A stretch of DNA of 64,000 bases from UMGS1613 sp963616135 (GCA_963616135.1 CAVEJT010000001.1:1-64000); one strand, 5' to 3'. Positions 32,814 to 41,661 are shown, counted from the first letter of the stretch. Program-made: numbers and translations. The notes: a model not told the origin generated them from the sequence alone.

Positions 32814-34067
32814 ATGAAACAAATACGAGTAACAGGAGGAAATATATTAGAAGGTAAAATAAGAATTAGTGGAGCCAAAAATAGCGCAGTTGCTTTAATT
32901 CCAGCATCTATTTTATCTGATGATATTGTAAATATAGATAATATACCAAATATTTCTGATATAGAAGCATTAAAAGAAATATTAGATTATTTGGGAGCAA
33001 AAATAGAATTAAAAAATGGAACGATTAAAATAGATCCAAAATCAATAGTAAATAAAGAAATTCCAGAACGTGTTTCTAGTAAACTTAGAGCTTCTTATTA
33101 TTTTATGTCGGCTTTATTAGGTAAATATAAGCATGTAGAAATGTATTTTCCAGGTGGATGTAAAATAGGAGCAAGACCAATAGATCAAACTTTAAAAGGA
33201 TTTAAAGCACTAGGTGCGACTGTTAAAGAAGAAGGTAATAAATTTACAATAGATGCCGAAGAACTAGTTGGTGGACACGTGTATTTAGATATGCCAAGTG
33301 TAGGTGCTACTATAAATACTATGTTAGTTGCGGTGAAAGCCAATGGTCTTACCATTATTGAAAATGCGGCAAAAGAACCTGAAATAGTAAATGTAGCAAC
33401 TTTTTTAAATAATATGGGCGCTAAAATAACAGGTGCTGGAACTAGTGAAATAAGAATAAAAGGAGTAGAAAATTTAAAGGGATGTTTTACTGAAGTAATT
33501 CCAGATAGAATAGAAGCTGGAACTTATATAATAGCTGGAGCTTTACTTGGTAAAGATTTAAAAATAGAGAATATAATACCAGAACATGTTGAATCATTAG
33601 TGCTTAAACTAAAAGAAATGGGTGTTGATTTAAAATTAGGCAAAGATTATATAATTATTAATAAATGTGAAAATCCTCATCATGTAAATTTAAAAACTTT
33701 AGGTTATCCTGGATTTCCAACAGATTTGCAACAACCAATAACTACATTATTAACACAATGTAATGGAACATCTAATTTAGAAGAAACAATATATGAAAAT
33801 AGATTTCAAAATGTTCCATATTTACAAGAAATGGGAGCAGATATAGAAATCCAAGGTAGAAAAATAAAAATAAAAGGTCCTACAAAATTAGTTGGAAAAA
33901 CAGTTGTAGCAACCGATTTAAGAGCAGGAGCTTGTTTAGTTCTTGCTGCGCTTGTCGCAACCGGTGAAACTGTTATAAAAGATGTTGACCATGTCCTTAG
34001 AGGTTATGAAAATATAATAGATAAACTTGATAGTGTAGGTGCTAAAATATCATTAGAAGAAATATAA
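32814..34067 (+). CDS. murA: UDP-N-acetylglucosamine 1-carboxyvinyltransferase (MurA)
   Basis: First committed step of peptidoglycan synthesis: adds enolpyruvate from PEP to UDP-GlcNAc. It has 417 residues. The catalytic lysine is in SGAKNSAVALIPA (about residue 21). The flexible loop YFPGGCKIGARPID (about 110-123) keeps the active-site cysteine that fosfomycin attacks, so the enzyme should be fosfomycin-sensitive. TDLQQPITTLL and DLRAGACLVLAAL are typical. The ATG at 32814 follows TTGGAGGTAAT. The protein shows the organism makes a cell wall, unlike mollicutes. Confidence 0.96.
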   Translation: MKQIRVTGGNILEGKIRISGAKNSAVALIPASILSDDIVNIDNIPNISDIEALKEILDYLGAKIELKNGTIKIDPKSIVNKEIPERVSSKLRASYYFMSALLGKYKHVEMYFPGGCKIGARPIDQTLKGFKALGATVKEEGNKFTIDAEELVGGHVYLDMPSVGATINTMLVAVKANGLTIIENAAKEPEIVNVATFLNNMGAKITGAGTSEIRIKGVENLKGCFTEVIPDRIEAGTYIIAGALLGKDLKIENIIPEHVESLVLKLKEMGVDLKLGKDYIIINKCENPHHVNLKTLGYPGFPTDLQQPITTLLTQCNGTSNLEETIYENRFQNVPYLQEMGADIEIQGRKIKIKGPTKLVGKTVVATDLRAGACLVLAALVATGETVIKDVDHVLRGYENIIDKLDSVGAKISLEEI

Positions 34068-34069
34068 TT

Positions 34070-34092
34070 AAGTAGCTAAGCTACTTTTTTTG
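34070..34092 (+). terminator. Terminator after murA
   Basis: AGTAGC, loop TAA, GCTACT, then TTTTTTT. The next gene's ribosome-binding site (GTGGAGG) starts immediately afterwards, so some read-through may feed it. Confidence 0.8.
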
Positions 34093-34102
34093 TGGAGGAA
34101 TT

Positions 34103-34750
34103 ATGAAAAAAATAATTTTTGTAACAATAGTTTTTATAATTACTTTTTTAATATACTATCTTAATATAGATAAAGATATATATTATGTTTCATTAGGTGA
34201 TCAATTATCTCAAGGTGTGAATAATTACAATAAAATAGAATACAACTATAATACAGGAATAAAAGATTCATTAGGTAGTAAATTAAAAAAATATGTAAAT
34301 TATTCAATTCTAGAAGATTATAGAGTAAATGATTTAATAAATGATATAAATTATAATAAAACCATAAATTATAATAATAAAGAGTATAAATTACAAAACT
34401 TAATAATAAAATCAAATTATATAGTAATATCTATTGGTATGAATGATTTAATATATACAAAAAATTTAAATTATAATTATGTTGATTCACTTCTTTTAGA
34501 TATAGAAAAATTAATTATATTACTTAGAAAATATAATAAAGATAAAATATACTTTTTAAGTTTTTATAATATAATAAATAATAAAGAATTAATAGAATAT
34601 GCAAATAAAAAATTATTAAATATATGTAGGGATAATAAAATTAACTATATTGATATAGGTGATTTAGATAAATATATAATAAATGGTATATATCCTACAA
34701 TTGATGGATATTATTATATAACAGATAAGATAATAAACTTTACTAAATAA
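34103..34750 (+). CDS. SGNH-hydrolase-fold protein with altered catalytic residues
   Basis: 215 residues with an N-terminal membrane anchor (residues 3-20); the rest is predicted outside the cell. Block I is YVSLGDQLSQG where active family members have GDSL: the nucleophilic Ser is replaced by Gln. Block III is VISIGMNDLIY (GxND, intact). The last block is YPTIDGYYYI where active members have DxxHP or HPN..GH: the catalytic His is not at the usual place. The protein may be inactive, or use the Ser two residues later. Very rich in Asn, Tyr and Ile. Confidence 0.65.
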   Translation: MKKIIFVTIVFIITFLIYYLNIDKDIYYVSLGDQLSQGVNNYNKIEYNYNTGIKDSLGSKLKKYVNYSILEDYRVNDLINDINYNKTINYNNKEYKLQNLIIKSNYIVISIGMNDLIYTKNLNYNYVDSLLLDIEKLIILLRKYNKDKIYFLSFYNIINNKELIEYANKKLLNICRDNKINYIDIGDLDKYIINGIYPTIDGYYYITDKIINFTK

Positions 34751-34783
34751 AAAAAATATTGTATAATTAAAGTGGGTGATAAA

Positions 34784-35431
34784 ATGATAGAGAATAATAA
34801 AATATTTTCAAAAATCTTTATGTGGATGTTTATAGGTTTAGCTATAACATTTGGAGTAGGAGCATATGTTTCTATGAATGAAAATATGTTATATAATGTA
34901 TTTTCAAAATTCTATGTTGTTCTTATAGTAGCGGAGTTAGTAGTAGTAATATGGTTAAGTGCTAGAATAAGAAAAATGAGTCCAATGTCTGCAAAAATAA
35001 TGTTTTGCTTATATTCATTTTTAACAGGACTTACATTTTCATCAATATTTGTTTTATATGAATTAACATCTATTATATATGTATTTGGTATAACATCATT
35101 AATATTTTTAATATTCGCACTTATAGGTTATTATACAAACATAGATTTAACTAAATTTGGAATATATTTATTTATGATTTTGCTTGGCATAATAATATGT
35201 AGTTTAATTAATATATTTGTTGGAAGTGAATCATTTGATTTAGTTTTAACTATTGTATGTTTAATAGTATTTATTTGTTATATAGCATACGATATCCAAG
35301 TAATTAAGAGAAATTTATATTCAATAGAAAATGAAGATAATTTAGCTATATATGGAGCTTTACAATTATATTTAGACTTTATTAATATATTCTTAAAACT
35401 ACTAAGATTATTTGGAAAAAATAATGATTAA
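34784..35431 (+). CDS. Bax inhibitor-1 (BI-1/YetJ/YccA) family membrane protein
   Basis: 215 residues with seven membrane segments. The start KIFMWMFIGLAITFGVGAYVS and the C-terminal YIAYDIQVIKRNLYS ... LAIYGALQLYLDFINIFLKLLRL match the family; the two Asp of the pH-sensing diad in YetJ appear as YDIQ and LDFIN. YetJ is a pH-dependent Ca2+ leak channel. The ATG at 34784 follows GGGTGAT at good spacing; the longer frame starting GTG at 34772 lies over that site. Confidence 0.88.
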   Translation: MIENNKIFSKIFMWMFIGLAITFGVGAYVSMNENMLYNVFSKFYVVLIVAELVVVIWLSARIRKMSPMSAKIMFCLYSFLTGLTFSSIFVLYELTSIIYVFGITSLIFLIFALIGYYTNIDLTKFGIYLFMILLGIIICSLINIFVGSESFDLVLTIVCLIVFICYIAYDIQVIKRNLYSIENEDNLAIYGALQLYLDFINIFLKLLRLFGKNND

Positions 35432-35453
35432 ATAGTCGTTTGACTATTTTTCT
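35430..35453 (+). terminator. Terminator after the BI-1 gene
   Basis: AAATAGTC, loop GTTT, GACTATTT followed by TTCTTT, overlapping the stop codon. Confidence 0.75.
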
Positions 35454-35507
35454 TTATAAAGTACTTGCAATTATTTAAATTATTTGATAAACTATGTAGG
35501 TAATTAA

Positions 35508-35542
35508 ATTTCTATGGCATGAATTTGCCATGGCGGGAGGAG
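35508..35542 (+). promoter_or_regulatory. Leader hairpin directly before rpmE
   Basis: ATGGCA and TGCCAT pair around TGAATT just before the GGGAGGAGAG ribosome-binding site of rpmE. L31 leaders of Firmicutes are known autoregulatory RNAs; whether this one belongs to those classes needs covariance-model comparison. Confidence 0.5.
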
Positions 35543-35550
35543 AGTAAAAA

Positions 35551-35763
35551 ATGAAAAAGACAAATACTGAATATGTTGACACTAAAGTAAATTGTGCATG
35601 TGGTAATACTTTTACAGTTAAATCAACTAAGAAAGATTTACATTTAGAAGTTTGTAATGAATGTCATCCATTTTATAAAGGTGGAAATGGTGTTCAAATT
35701 TCTAAAACAGGACGTGTAGAGAAGTTCAATCGTAAATATGGATTTACAAAAGAAGAAAAATAA
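35551..35763 (+). CDS. rpmE: 50S ribosomal protein L31 (bL31)
   Basis: 70 residues, the zinc-binding (C+) form: CACG near residue 16 and CNEC near 36 give the cysteines of the ribbon, and ECHPFYKGG and GRVEKFNRKYG are strongly conserved. It keeps the standard length. It is monocistronic: its own leader hairpin stands upstream and an intrinsic terminator follows. Confidence 0.95.
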   Translation: MKKTNTEYVDTKVNCACGNTFTVKSTKKDLHLEVCNECHPFYKGGNGVQISKTGRVEKFNRKYGFTKEEK

Positions 35764-35778
35764 CCTTCTTTTTTTCTT
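35749..35778 (+). terminator. Terminator after rpmE
   Basis: AAGAAG and CTTCTT pair around AAAAATAAC across the stop codon, followed by TTTTTCTT. Confidence 0.6.
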
Positions 35779-35826
35779 GAAAAAATATATTGTTTGTGTT
35801 AGTATATTTTAGCAGGGAGAGATAAT

Positions 35827-36285
35827 ATGAATGAAAAGATATATAGAAGATTAGAAAATAAAGTTGATAAATTAGAAGTAAAATATCAAAAAAATATCAA
35901 TAGAGGTACAGAAAAAGCTTATTATTTAATGTGGAAATCAATAATAAAAAAAATTAATTATAAAAAAATGTTTCAATCAAAAGATGGTTTAATTACTAAA
36001 GTATATTTCGTTGTTAAACCTAAAGGAAAAACAATGTTATTAAATGAATTAGTTGTAAATAATATACAAAAGAATATTTTTGATATACAAATTGATCCAA
36101 ATAAATTAAAAGAACTTTTTGCCGAAGATAATTTTAACTTAGAAGAAAAACTAGAAACAATAGATGGTAGTGTGAAAGAAATAAGATTTTCTTTTGAATG
36201 TACAGTAGAAAATATAATAAATTTATTAAAATGTGGTGAACAAGAATATTCAAATAAAATTAAACAAAAAAGCAAGAAAAGGTAA
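35827..36285 (+). CDS. Uncharacterised cytoplasmic protein
   Basis: 152 residues, lysine-rich at both ends, no membrane segments, no motif that I recognise. The first 50 residues are basic and helical (RRLENKVDKLEVKYQKN), the middle has strands (LITKVYFVVKPKGKTMLLNE, EIRFSFECTVENIINLLKCG). It stands alone between the rpmE terminator and its own terminator, with GGGAGAGATAAT before the ATG. A nucleic-acid-binding role would fit the charge but is a guess. Confidence 0.6.
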   Translation: MNEKIYRRLENKVDKLEVKYQKNINRGTEKAYYLMWKSIIKKINYKKMFQSKDGLITKVYFVVKPKGKTMLLNELVVNNIQKNIFDIQIDPNKLKELFAEDNFNLEEKLETIDGSVKEIRFSFECTVENIINLLKCGEQEYSNKIKQKSKKR

Positions 36286-36305
36286 ATAAAAATACCTTTT
36301 TTTGT
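36277..36305 (+). terminator. Terminator
   Basis: AAAAGGTA and TACCTTTT pair around AATAAAAA across the stop codon of the preceding gene, followed by TTTG. Confidence 0.65.
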
Positions 36306-36348
36306 ATATAAATATAGATATTTGTAATAATAATATTAGGTGACTAGT

Positions 36349-37071
36349 ATGAGTATTGATTGGAAAGAATTATTAGATGTAACAGTAAGAGCAATTTCAT
36401 CGTTAGTAACTTTATTCTTAATTACAAAAATGTTAGGTAAGAAGCAAGTCTCACAATTGTCTCTTTTTGATTATGTAATAGGTATATCAATAGGTAATTT
36501 TGCAGCAGAAATGACTATAAATTTAGAATCAAATGAATTAAATGGAATTTGGGCTGTAGTACTTTTTGGACTTTTTGCATATTTAGTTTCATATTTAACT
36601 ATGAAGAGCATAGTGCTTAGAAGATTTTTTATGGGAACACCAACTGTTATAATTCAGGATGGTAAAATATTAGAAAAAAGTTTAAAAAAAGTTAAATTTG
36701 ATATAAATGATATGATGGAAGAGATTAGGAGTAATGGATATTTTGATTTATCACAGGTAGAATATGCTCTTATGGAGGCAAACGGTAAACTTAGTATATT
36801 ACCCAAACCAGAATATAGACCTATAACTCCAAAGGATATGAATATAAAGGTAAATAGTGAAGGATTGTGCGCTAATATAGTTATTGATTCTAAAATAATG
36901 CATAACAATTTAAAAAATATGAATAAAGATTTAAAGTGGTTAGATAAAAAATTAAGAGAAAAAGGATACACTGATTTATCTAAAATATTACTTGTAACAT
37001 TAGATACAAATGAAAAAATTACAGTATATGAAAGAAATAAAAATATAAAATCAAAAGATGTTTTAGAATAA
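36349..37071 (+). CDS. YetF/DUF421-family membrane protein
   Basis: 240 residues: three N-terminal membrane segments, then a cytoplasmic DUF421 domain. Family landmarks are MLGKKQVSQLSLFDYVIGISIGNFAAE, GTPTVIIQDGKILEKSLKK, LRSNGYFDLSQVEYALMEANGKLSI-type text (here IRSNGYFDLSQVEYALMEAN) and LSILPKPE. Relatives in spore-formers include YetF and the SpoVA-associated YrbG-like proteins; the biochemical role is unclear. The ATG at 36349 follows TTAGGTGA. Confidence 0.85.
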   Translation: MSIDWKELLDVTVRAISSLVTLFLITKMLGKKQVSQLSLFDYVIGISIGNFAAEMTINLESNELNGIWAVVLFGLFAYLVSYLTMKSIVLRRFFMGTPTVIIQDGKILEKSLKKVKFDINDMMEEIRSNGYFDLSQVEYALMEANGKLSILPKPEYRPITPKDMNIKVNSEGLCANIVIDSKIMHNNLKNMNKDLKWLDKKLREKGYTDLSKILLVTLDTNEKITVYERNKNIKSKDVLE

Positions 37072-37160
37072 TTGTAAAAAAGTGTAAAAAAAATATATTA
37101 TCTTTAAATAATAATGACATATCAAAATATATTTGATATATTTATCTAAAGGTGGTATAT

Positions 37161-37607
37161 ATGAAAAGACATTTTTGTGCATCAGCATTTATAATAGATC
37201 CATACACAAAAAAAATATTATTGATAAAGCATAAAAAAAATAGAAGATGGACTCAACCTGGAGGACATATAGAGGGAAATGAAACTCCTGAAGAGGCTGC
37301 ACTTAGAGAAGTATACGAAGAAACTGGTTTAAGAGTTAGATTACTTGGAGAAAGATTTCCAAGAGAAGATGACTTTATAAGACCCCTTGGAATTCAAAAA
37401 AATAGAAGAACAACAAGTGATGGAGAAACTCATATGCATATAGATATAATATATGCGGCAGTACCAAATGATGATTCTAAGGAACAATTAAATAGAGAAG
37501 AAAGCGATGCTATCCGTTGGTTTTCACGTAATGAATTAGAAAATATAGATTGTTTTCCTGATATAAAGATAACTATGGATTATATTTTGAGGAATATAAT
37601 AAAATAA
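37161..37607 (+). CDS. Nudix hydrolase
   Basis: 148 residues. The Nudix box GGHIEGNETPEEAALREVYEETGL (split: GGHIEGNETPEEAALREV plus YEETGL, about residues 35-58) is complete, including the REUxEExGU metal-binding core, so it should be an active pyrophosphohydrolase. The substrate cannot be told. The ATG at 37161 follows AAAGGTGGTATAT. Its stop overlaps the start of the following nuclease gene by one base, so the two are coupled. Confidence 0.9.
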   Translation: MKRHFCASAFIIDPYTKKILLIKHKKNRRWTQPGGHIEGNETPEEAALREVYEETGLRVRLLGERFPREDDFIRPLGIQKNRRTTSDGETHMHIDIIYAAVPNDDSKEQLNREESDAIRWFSRNELENIDCFPDIKITMDYILRNIIK

Positions 37608-38323
37608 TGAAAAAGAAAAAAATAAATATAATACCTATAGTAACTACTATAGCTCTTTTGCTATTTGTAAATTCTAATGAAGATGTAAAACATACTATAA
37701 AAAGAGTAATAAATCAGGAAAGTTACAATTCTTATAGTGTTGATAATATACCAGAATATAACAAAGAACCTTATGTAGTATTAAATAATAATGAACCTGA
37801 ATTTGATGACAAATATAAAATAGAAGATTCATTTGAAATATATAGTTCATTAGATAAATTAGATAGAGCAGGTGTAGCATTTGCTAATGTTAGTTTGGAT
37901 ACAATGCCTGATACTAAAAGAGGTAGTATAGGTAATATTAAACCATCAGGATGGCATACAATAAAATATAATATTGTAGATGGAAAATACCTTTATAATA
38001 GATGTCATTTAATAGGTTATCAATTAACAGGAGAAAATGATAATCCTAAAAATTTAATAACTTGTACTCGTTATATGAATACAAAAGGTATGTTAGAATT
38101 TGAAAACAAAGTTGCTAAATATGTAAAAGAGACTAAAAATCATGTACTATATAGAGCAACCCCAATTTATGTAGATGATAATTTACTTGCAAATGGGGTG
38201 CAACTAGAAGCTTACTCTATAGAAGATAATGGTGATGGCATTAAATTTAATGTATTTGTATATAATGTTCAAGATGGCATAGATATAGATTATAAAACTG
38301 GTAATAGTAAATTGAAAGGTTAA
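37607..38323 (+). CDS. DNA/RNA non-specific endonuclease, membrane-anchored (EndA/NucA-like)
   Basis: 238 residues with an N-terminal membrane segment (about 8-22), so the nuclease domain faces outward. The beta-beta-alpha-metal motif is YNRCHLIGYQLTGENDNPKN (about residues 124-143): the catalytic His and the Asn metal ligand are present; DRGH of the classic family is NRCH here. NLITCTRYMN and YRATPIYVDDNLLANGVQLEA match streptococcal relatives. EndA degrades the non-transforming strand during DNA uptake in pneumococcus. With ComK in the same genome, a role in competence is possible; nutrient scavenging is the alternative. Confidence 0.85.
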   Translation: MKKKKINIIPIVTTIALLLFVNSNEDVKHTIKRVINQESYNSYSVDNIPEYNKEPYVVLNNNEPEFDDKYKIEDSFEIYSSLDKLDRAGVAFANVSLDTMPDTKRGSIGNIKPSGWHTIKYNIVDGKYLYNRCHLIGYQLTGENDNPKNLITCTRYMNTKGMLEFENKVAKYVKETKNHVLYRATPIYVDDNLLANGVQLEAYSIEDNGDGIKFNVFVYNVQDGIDIDYKTGNSKLKG

Positions 38324-38324
38324 A

Positions 38325-39041
38325 ATGAAAGATAATTTAAAGATATTAGACAATATAATGAATTCATACAAATTAAATAACATTGAAAAAAAAGAATTAT
38401 TATCTATGATAATTAATATTTTTGAACATGAAGAGTTTCAAAAAAGAATGACAGATAAGTTTTTGCACCATAGTAATATTACATTGGGTTATCATATATT
38501 ACAGACAACTACTATAACATATATATTATGTAAAAAAGCATTAAAAAATAAAAAGGATATAGATATAAATTTAGCTCTAAATATAGCCATGATGCATGAC
38601 TTATATACGGTACAGTGGAGAAAAAATAAAATAGGTAAGGCTAAAAAATTCTCTAATCTACATGGGTTTAGACATCCTATAGAAAGTGTAGTTAATTCAT
38701 TTAATTGGTATCCTGATCTATTTAGAAATAATGAGAAAAGTTATGAACTTATAGATGGTATAATTCATCATATGTATCCACTACCAGTTAGAAGAATTGA
38801 TAATAGTATATATAATGAATTAGAATTAAAAAACTTTGCACTATTAAAAAATATAGATAGAAAATATATTGATGAAATGATTAAATCTTGTTATAGAGGA
38901 AAGATTGGTTTATACTCATTTGCTATGCCATATTCCATAGAAGGTAAAATAGTATCAAGTGCTGATAAAAGAGCAACATTTAATAACTATAATGGTATAG
39001 CCAATAAAATAAAGAAAATAGAAAGAGGAAAATATGAATAA
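38325..39041 (+). CDS. HD-domain phosphohydrolase-like protein
   Basis: 238 residues. His of the HD fold: FLHHSNITLGYHILQTT and the central MMHD (about residue 88-91); IIHHMYP may supply further ligands. This is the pattern of metal-dependent phosphohydrolases similar to YedJ or PgpH-class domains, without the (p)ppGpp synthetase part. The substrate is unknown. It starts two bases after the nuclease stop and overlaps the flavodoxin gene by eight bases, so nudix-nuclease-HD-flavodoxin form one tight unit. Confidence 0.78.
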   Translation: MKDNLKILDNIMNSYKLNNIEKKELLSMIINIFEHEEFQKRMTDKFLHHSNITLGYHILQTTTITYILCKKALKNKKDIDINLALNIAMMHDLYTVQWRKNKIGKAKKFSNLHGFRHPIESVVNSFNWYPDLFRNNEKSYELIDGIIHHMYPLPVRRIDNSIYNELELKNFALLKNIDRKYIDEMIKSCYRGKIGLYSFAMPYSIEGKIVSSADKRATFNNYNGIANKIKKIERGKYE

Positions 39042-39504
39042 AATATTAATTAGTTATTTTTCAGCAAGTGGTGTAACAAAATCTGTAGCAAGCAAAATAT
39101 CCGCTACACTAAATGGGGATTTATTTGAAATAGTTCCTCAAGAAAAATATAGTGATGAGGATTTAGATTGGCATAATAGTAATAGTAGATCATCTGTTGA
39201 GATGAATAATGATACAATAAGACCTAAAATATTGAATAAAATTGATAATATTTTTGATTATGATACAGTCTTAATAGGTTTTCCTATATGGTGGGATTTG
39301 CCACCTAGAATTATAAATACGTTTATAGAAGAGAATAATTTAACAAACAAAAAAGTATATGTTTTTGCAACCTCTGGTGGAAGTACTATAAGTAATAGTT
39401 TTAATTATTTAAAACATACTTACCCCAATATCAATTTTATAGATGGTAAATTATTATCAATTTATAATGTAGATGAAAATATAAAAGAGTTATTAAGTAA
39501 ATAA
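39034..39504 (+). CDS. Flavodoxin-family protein
   Basis: 156 residues. The FMN phosphate loop is YFSASGVTKSVA (about residues 7-18; family T/S-x-T-G-x-T), and GFPIWWDLPPRIINTFIE is the conserved aromatic FMN-binding stretch, followed by FATSGGSTIS. It belongs to the flavodoxin-4 type of small electron carriers. The redox partner is not visible. It is the last gene of its unit; a terminator follows. Confidence 0.88.
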   Translation: MNKILISYFSASGVTKSVASKISATLNGDLFEIVPQEKYSDEDLDWHNSNSRSSVEMNNDTIRPKILNKIDNIFDYDTVLIGFPIWWDLPPRIINTFIEENNLTNKKVYVFATSGGSTISNSFNYLKHTYPNINFIDGKLLSIYNVDENIKELLSK

Positions 39505-39505
39505 A

Positions 39506-39536
39506 AAACAAATTAAAAATAATTTGCTTTTTTTAA
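39506..39536 (+). terminator. Terminator after the flavodoxin gene
   Basis: AAACAAATT and AATTTGCTTT pair around AAAAAT with T-rich 3' end. The -10 of typA (TATAAT, 39546-39551) follows at once. Confidence 0.6.
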
Positions 39537-39581
39537 ATATTGTGTTATAATTGTATGGTGTTTTGAAGGAAGTGTATAAAA

Positions 39582-41396
39582 ATGAGTAAAAGAAATGTAG
39601 CAATTATTGCCCATGTAGACCATGGTAAGACAACTTTGGTAGATAAATTATTACAAGCAAGTGGAACTTTTAGAGCAAATGAAGAAGTACAAGAAAGAGT
39701 AATGGATTCTAATGATATTGAAAGAGAAAGAGGAATTACTATACTTGCTAAACCAACATCTATCGAATATAAAGGATGTCATATAAATATACTTGATACA
39801 CCAGGACATGCAGATTTTGGTGGAGAAGTAGAACGTATTATGAACATGGTTGATGGTGTACTTTTAGTAGTAGATGCATATGAAGGAACTATGCCTCAAA
39901 CAAGATTCGTATTAAAAAAAGCAATAGAAGCTGGAGTAAAACCAATAGTAGTAGTAAATAAGATAGACAAAGAATCTGCAAGACCAAAAGAAGTAATAGA
40001 TGAAGTAATGGATTTATTTATAGAATTAGGTGCGGATATAGATGATTTAGATTTCCCAATAGTTTATGTATCAGCTTTGAACGGAACATCAAGTTATTCT
40101 CCAGATTTATCAACTCAAGAACCTGATATGACAAAAGTTTTAGATCTTATTGTAGAAAATATTCCTGAGGCTTCTAAAGATGTAGAAGGTGGATTACAAT
40201 TTCAACCAGCTTTACTTGATTATAATGACTTTGTAGGACGTATTGGTGTAGGACTTGTAAAAAGAGGAAAAGTTAAAACTGGTGAAATGGTTAGTTGCAT
40301 GAGGGTAGATGGATCAGTAAAACAATTTAGAATTGCAAAAATATTTGGATATGTTGGATTAAAAAGAGTAGAAGTTAGTAGTGCAGAAGCAGGGGATATA
40401 GTTGCAATCGCAGGATTACCAGATATATCTGTTGGTGAAACTATTTGTACAGTAGGGCAAGAAGAGGCACTTCCATTATTACGTATTGATGAGCCAACTT
40501 TACAAATGACATTTGGTGTAAACACTTCTCCATTTTGTGGTAGAGAAGGTAAGATAGTAACTGCACGTAAAATTCAAGAAAGATTACTAAAAGAAACCGA
40601 AAGAGATGTTTCTCTAAAAGTAACACCAGTTCCAGATAATTCAGAAGCTTTTGTAGTATCAGGACGTGGTGAATTACATCTTTCAATATTAATTGAGAAT
40701 ATGAGAAGAGAAGGTTTTGAGCTTCAAGTATCTAAGCCAGCTATTATAAAAAAAGAAATAGATGGAGTATTATGTGAACCATTTGAAGAAGTACAAGTGG
40801 ATGTTCCTGATGAATATGTAGGATCTGTAATAGAAGCGCTTGGAAATAGAGAAGGATCTATGCAAAATATGGCTAATGAGAATGGTCAAACAAGACTACA
40901 TTATTTAGTACCAACAAGAGGATTGATTGGTTTCATGACAGAATTTATGACTATGACAAAAGGTTATGGAATAATAAATCATACATTTGATTCGTATAAA
41001 CCTTTAGCAGGTAATAATGTAGGAACAAGAAAAACAGGAGTTTTAGTTTCAATTGAAAATGGAAAATCAACAGCATACGCTTTAGGACAATTAGAAGATA
41101 GAGGAGTTATGTTTATTGAACCTGGAACAGAGGTTTATGAAGGAATGATAGTTGGAGAAAACAATCATGATAATGACTTAGCTGTCAATGTAGTTAAAGG
41201 TAAGAACTTAACTAATACACGTTCTTCTAGTAAAGATCATACAGTTGTATTAAAAAGACCTAAAATAATGAGTTTGGAAGTTTGTCTAGATTATATTAAT
41301 GAAGATGAACTTGTAGAAGTAACACCTGTTGGTTATAGAATGAGAAAAAAAATACTTAATACAGAACTTAGAAAAAAACAAGATGCTAGAAAATAG
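39582..41396 (+). CDS. typA: Ribosome-associated GTPase TypA/BipA
   Basis: Translational GTPase related to EF-G that helps 50S assembly and stress adaptation. It has 604 residues. G1 AHVDHGKTTLVDKL, G2 ERERGITI, G3 DTPGHADFGGEVER, G4 NKIDKESAR and the C-terminal GRGELHLSILIENMRREGFE and RGLIGFMTEFMTMTKG are diagnostic. Its own promoter (TATAAT at 39546-39551) follows the flavodoxin terminator. The start has GAAGGAAGTGTATAAA before the ATG. Confidence 0.97.
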   Translation: MSKRNVAIIAHVDHGKTTLVDKLLQASGTFRANEEVQERVMDSNDIERERGITILAKPTSIEYKGCHINILDTPGHADFGGEVERIMNMVDGVLLVVDAYEGTMPQTRFVLKKAIEAGVKPIVVVNKIDKESARPKEVIDEVMDLFIELGADIDDLDFPIVYVSALNGTSSYSPDLSTQEPDMTKVLDLIVENIPEASKDVEGGLQFQPALLDYNDFVGRIGVGLVKRGKVKTGEMVSCMRVDGSVKQFRIAKIFGYVGLKRVEVSSAEAGDIVAIAGLPDISVGETICTVGQEEALPLLRIDEPTLQMTFGVNTSPFCGREGKIVTARKIQERLLKETERDVSLKVTPVPDNSEAFVVSGRGELHLSILIENMRREGFELQVSKPAIIKKEIDGVLCEPFEEVQVDVPDEYVGSVIEALGNREGSMQNMANENGQTRLHYLVPTRGLIGFMTEFMTMTKGYGIINHTFDSYKPLAGNNVGTRKTGVLVSIENGKSTAYALGQLEDRGVMFIEPGTEVYEGMIVGENNHDNDLAVNVVKGKNLTNTRSSSKDHTVVLKRPKIMSLEVCLDYINEDELVEVTPVGYRMRKKILNTELRKKQDARK

Positions 41397-41409
41397 TATC
41401 TTGTTTTAA
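41375..41409 (+). terminator. Terminator overlapping the end of typA
   Basis: AAAACAAGATGCTA and TAGTATCTTGTTTT pair around GAAAA across the stop codon, one mismatch. Confidence 0.75.
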
Positions 41410-41411
41410 TA

Positions 41412-41436
41412 ATAAAAACGACTATTTGTCGTTTTC
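41412..41436 (-). terminator. Terminator of the XRE regulator gene
   Basis: On the minus strand AAAACGAC, loop AAATA, GTCGTTTT, then TATTATT; it spans the TAG stop of the regulator gene. With the typA hairpin next to it, transcription from both sides ends here. Confidence 0.7.
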
Positions 41437-41661
41437 TCTTTCAAAAAAATCTCTAATATCACAATCAAGTACATTAGCAATATTTTCTAATGTATCAATC
41501 GAGATAGTTTGATGAGTAACTGATTCAAGCTTAGCTATAAAACTATCACTTAAGTACAAAGCCTCAGCCAATTCTCTTTGTTTCAATCCCTTCTTCATTC
41601 TATACTTTTTAATATTTTTGCCGATAACATTATATATATCGGACTTTTTCTTTACTGCCAT
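41422..41661 (-). CDS. XRE-family transcriptional regulator
   Basis: 79 residues, a single Cro/CI-type helix-turn-helix domain: GKNIKKYRMKKGLKQRELAE then LYLSDSFIAKLES (recognition helix) and SIDTLENIANVLDCDIRDFF. It lies 56 bp beyond the ddl stop on the same strand and may be co-transcribed with it. Targets are unknown. It is transcribed against the replication direction, unlike most of the window. Confidence 0.85.
   Translation of the reverse strand: MAVKKKSDIYNVIGKNIKKYRMKKGLKQRELAEALYLSDSFIAKLESVTHQTISIDTLENIANVLDCDIRDFFERENDK

Noticed and set aside
36340..36348. Longer starts proposed by open frames (mnmG 17669, uvrB 22875, BI-1 34772, yetF 36340, parA 42784, rplP 56760 and others)
   Set aside because: In each the extra codons overlap a GGTGAT- or GGAGG-type ribosome-binding site or lie upstream of it with no site of their own; I used the downstream ATG.
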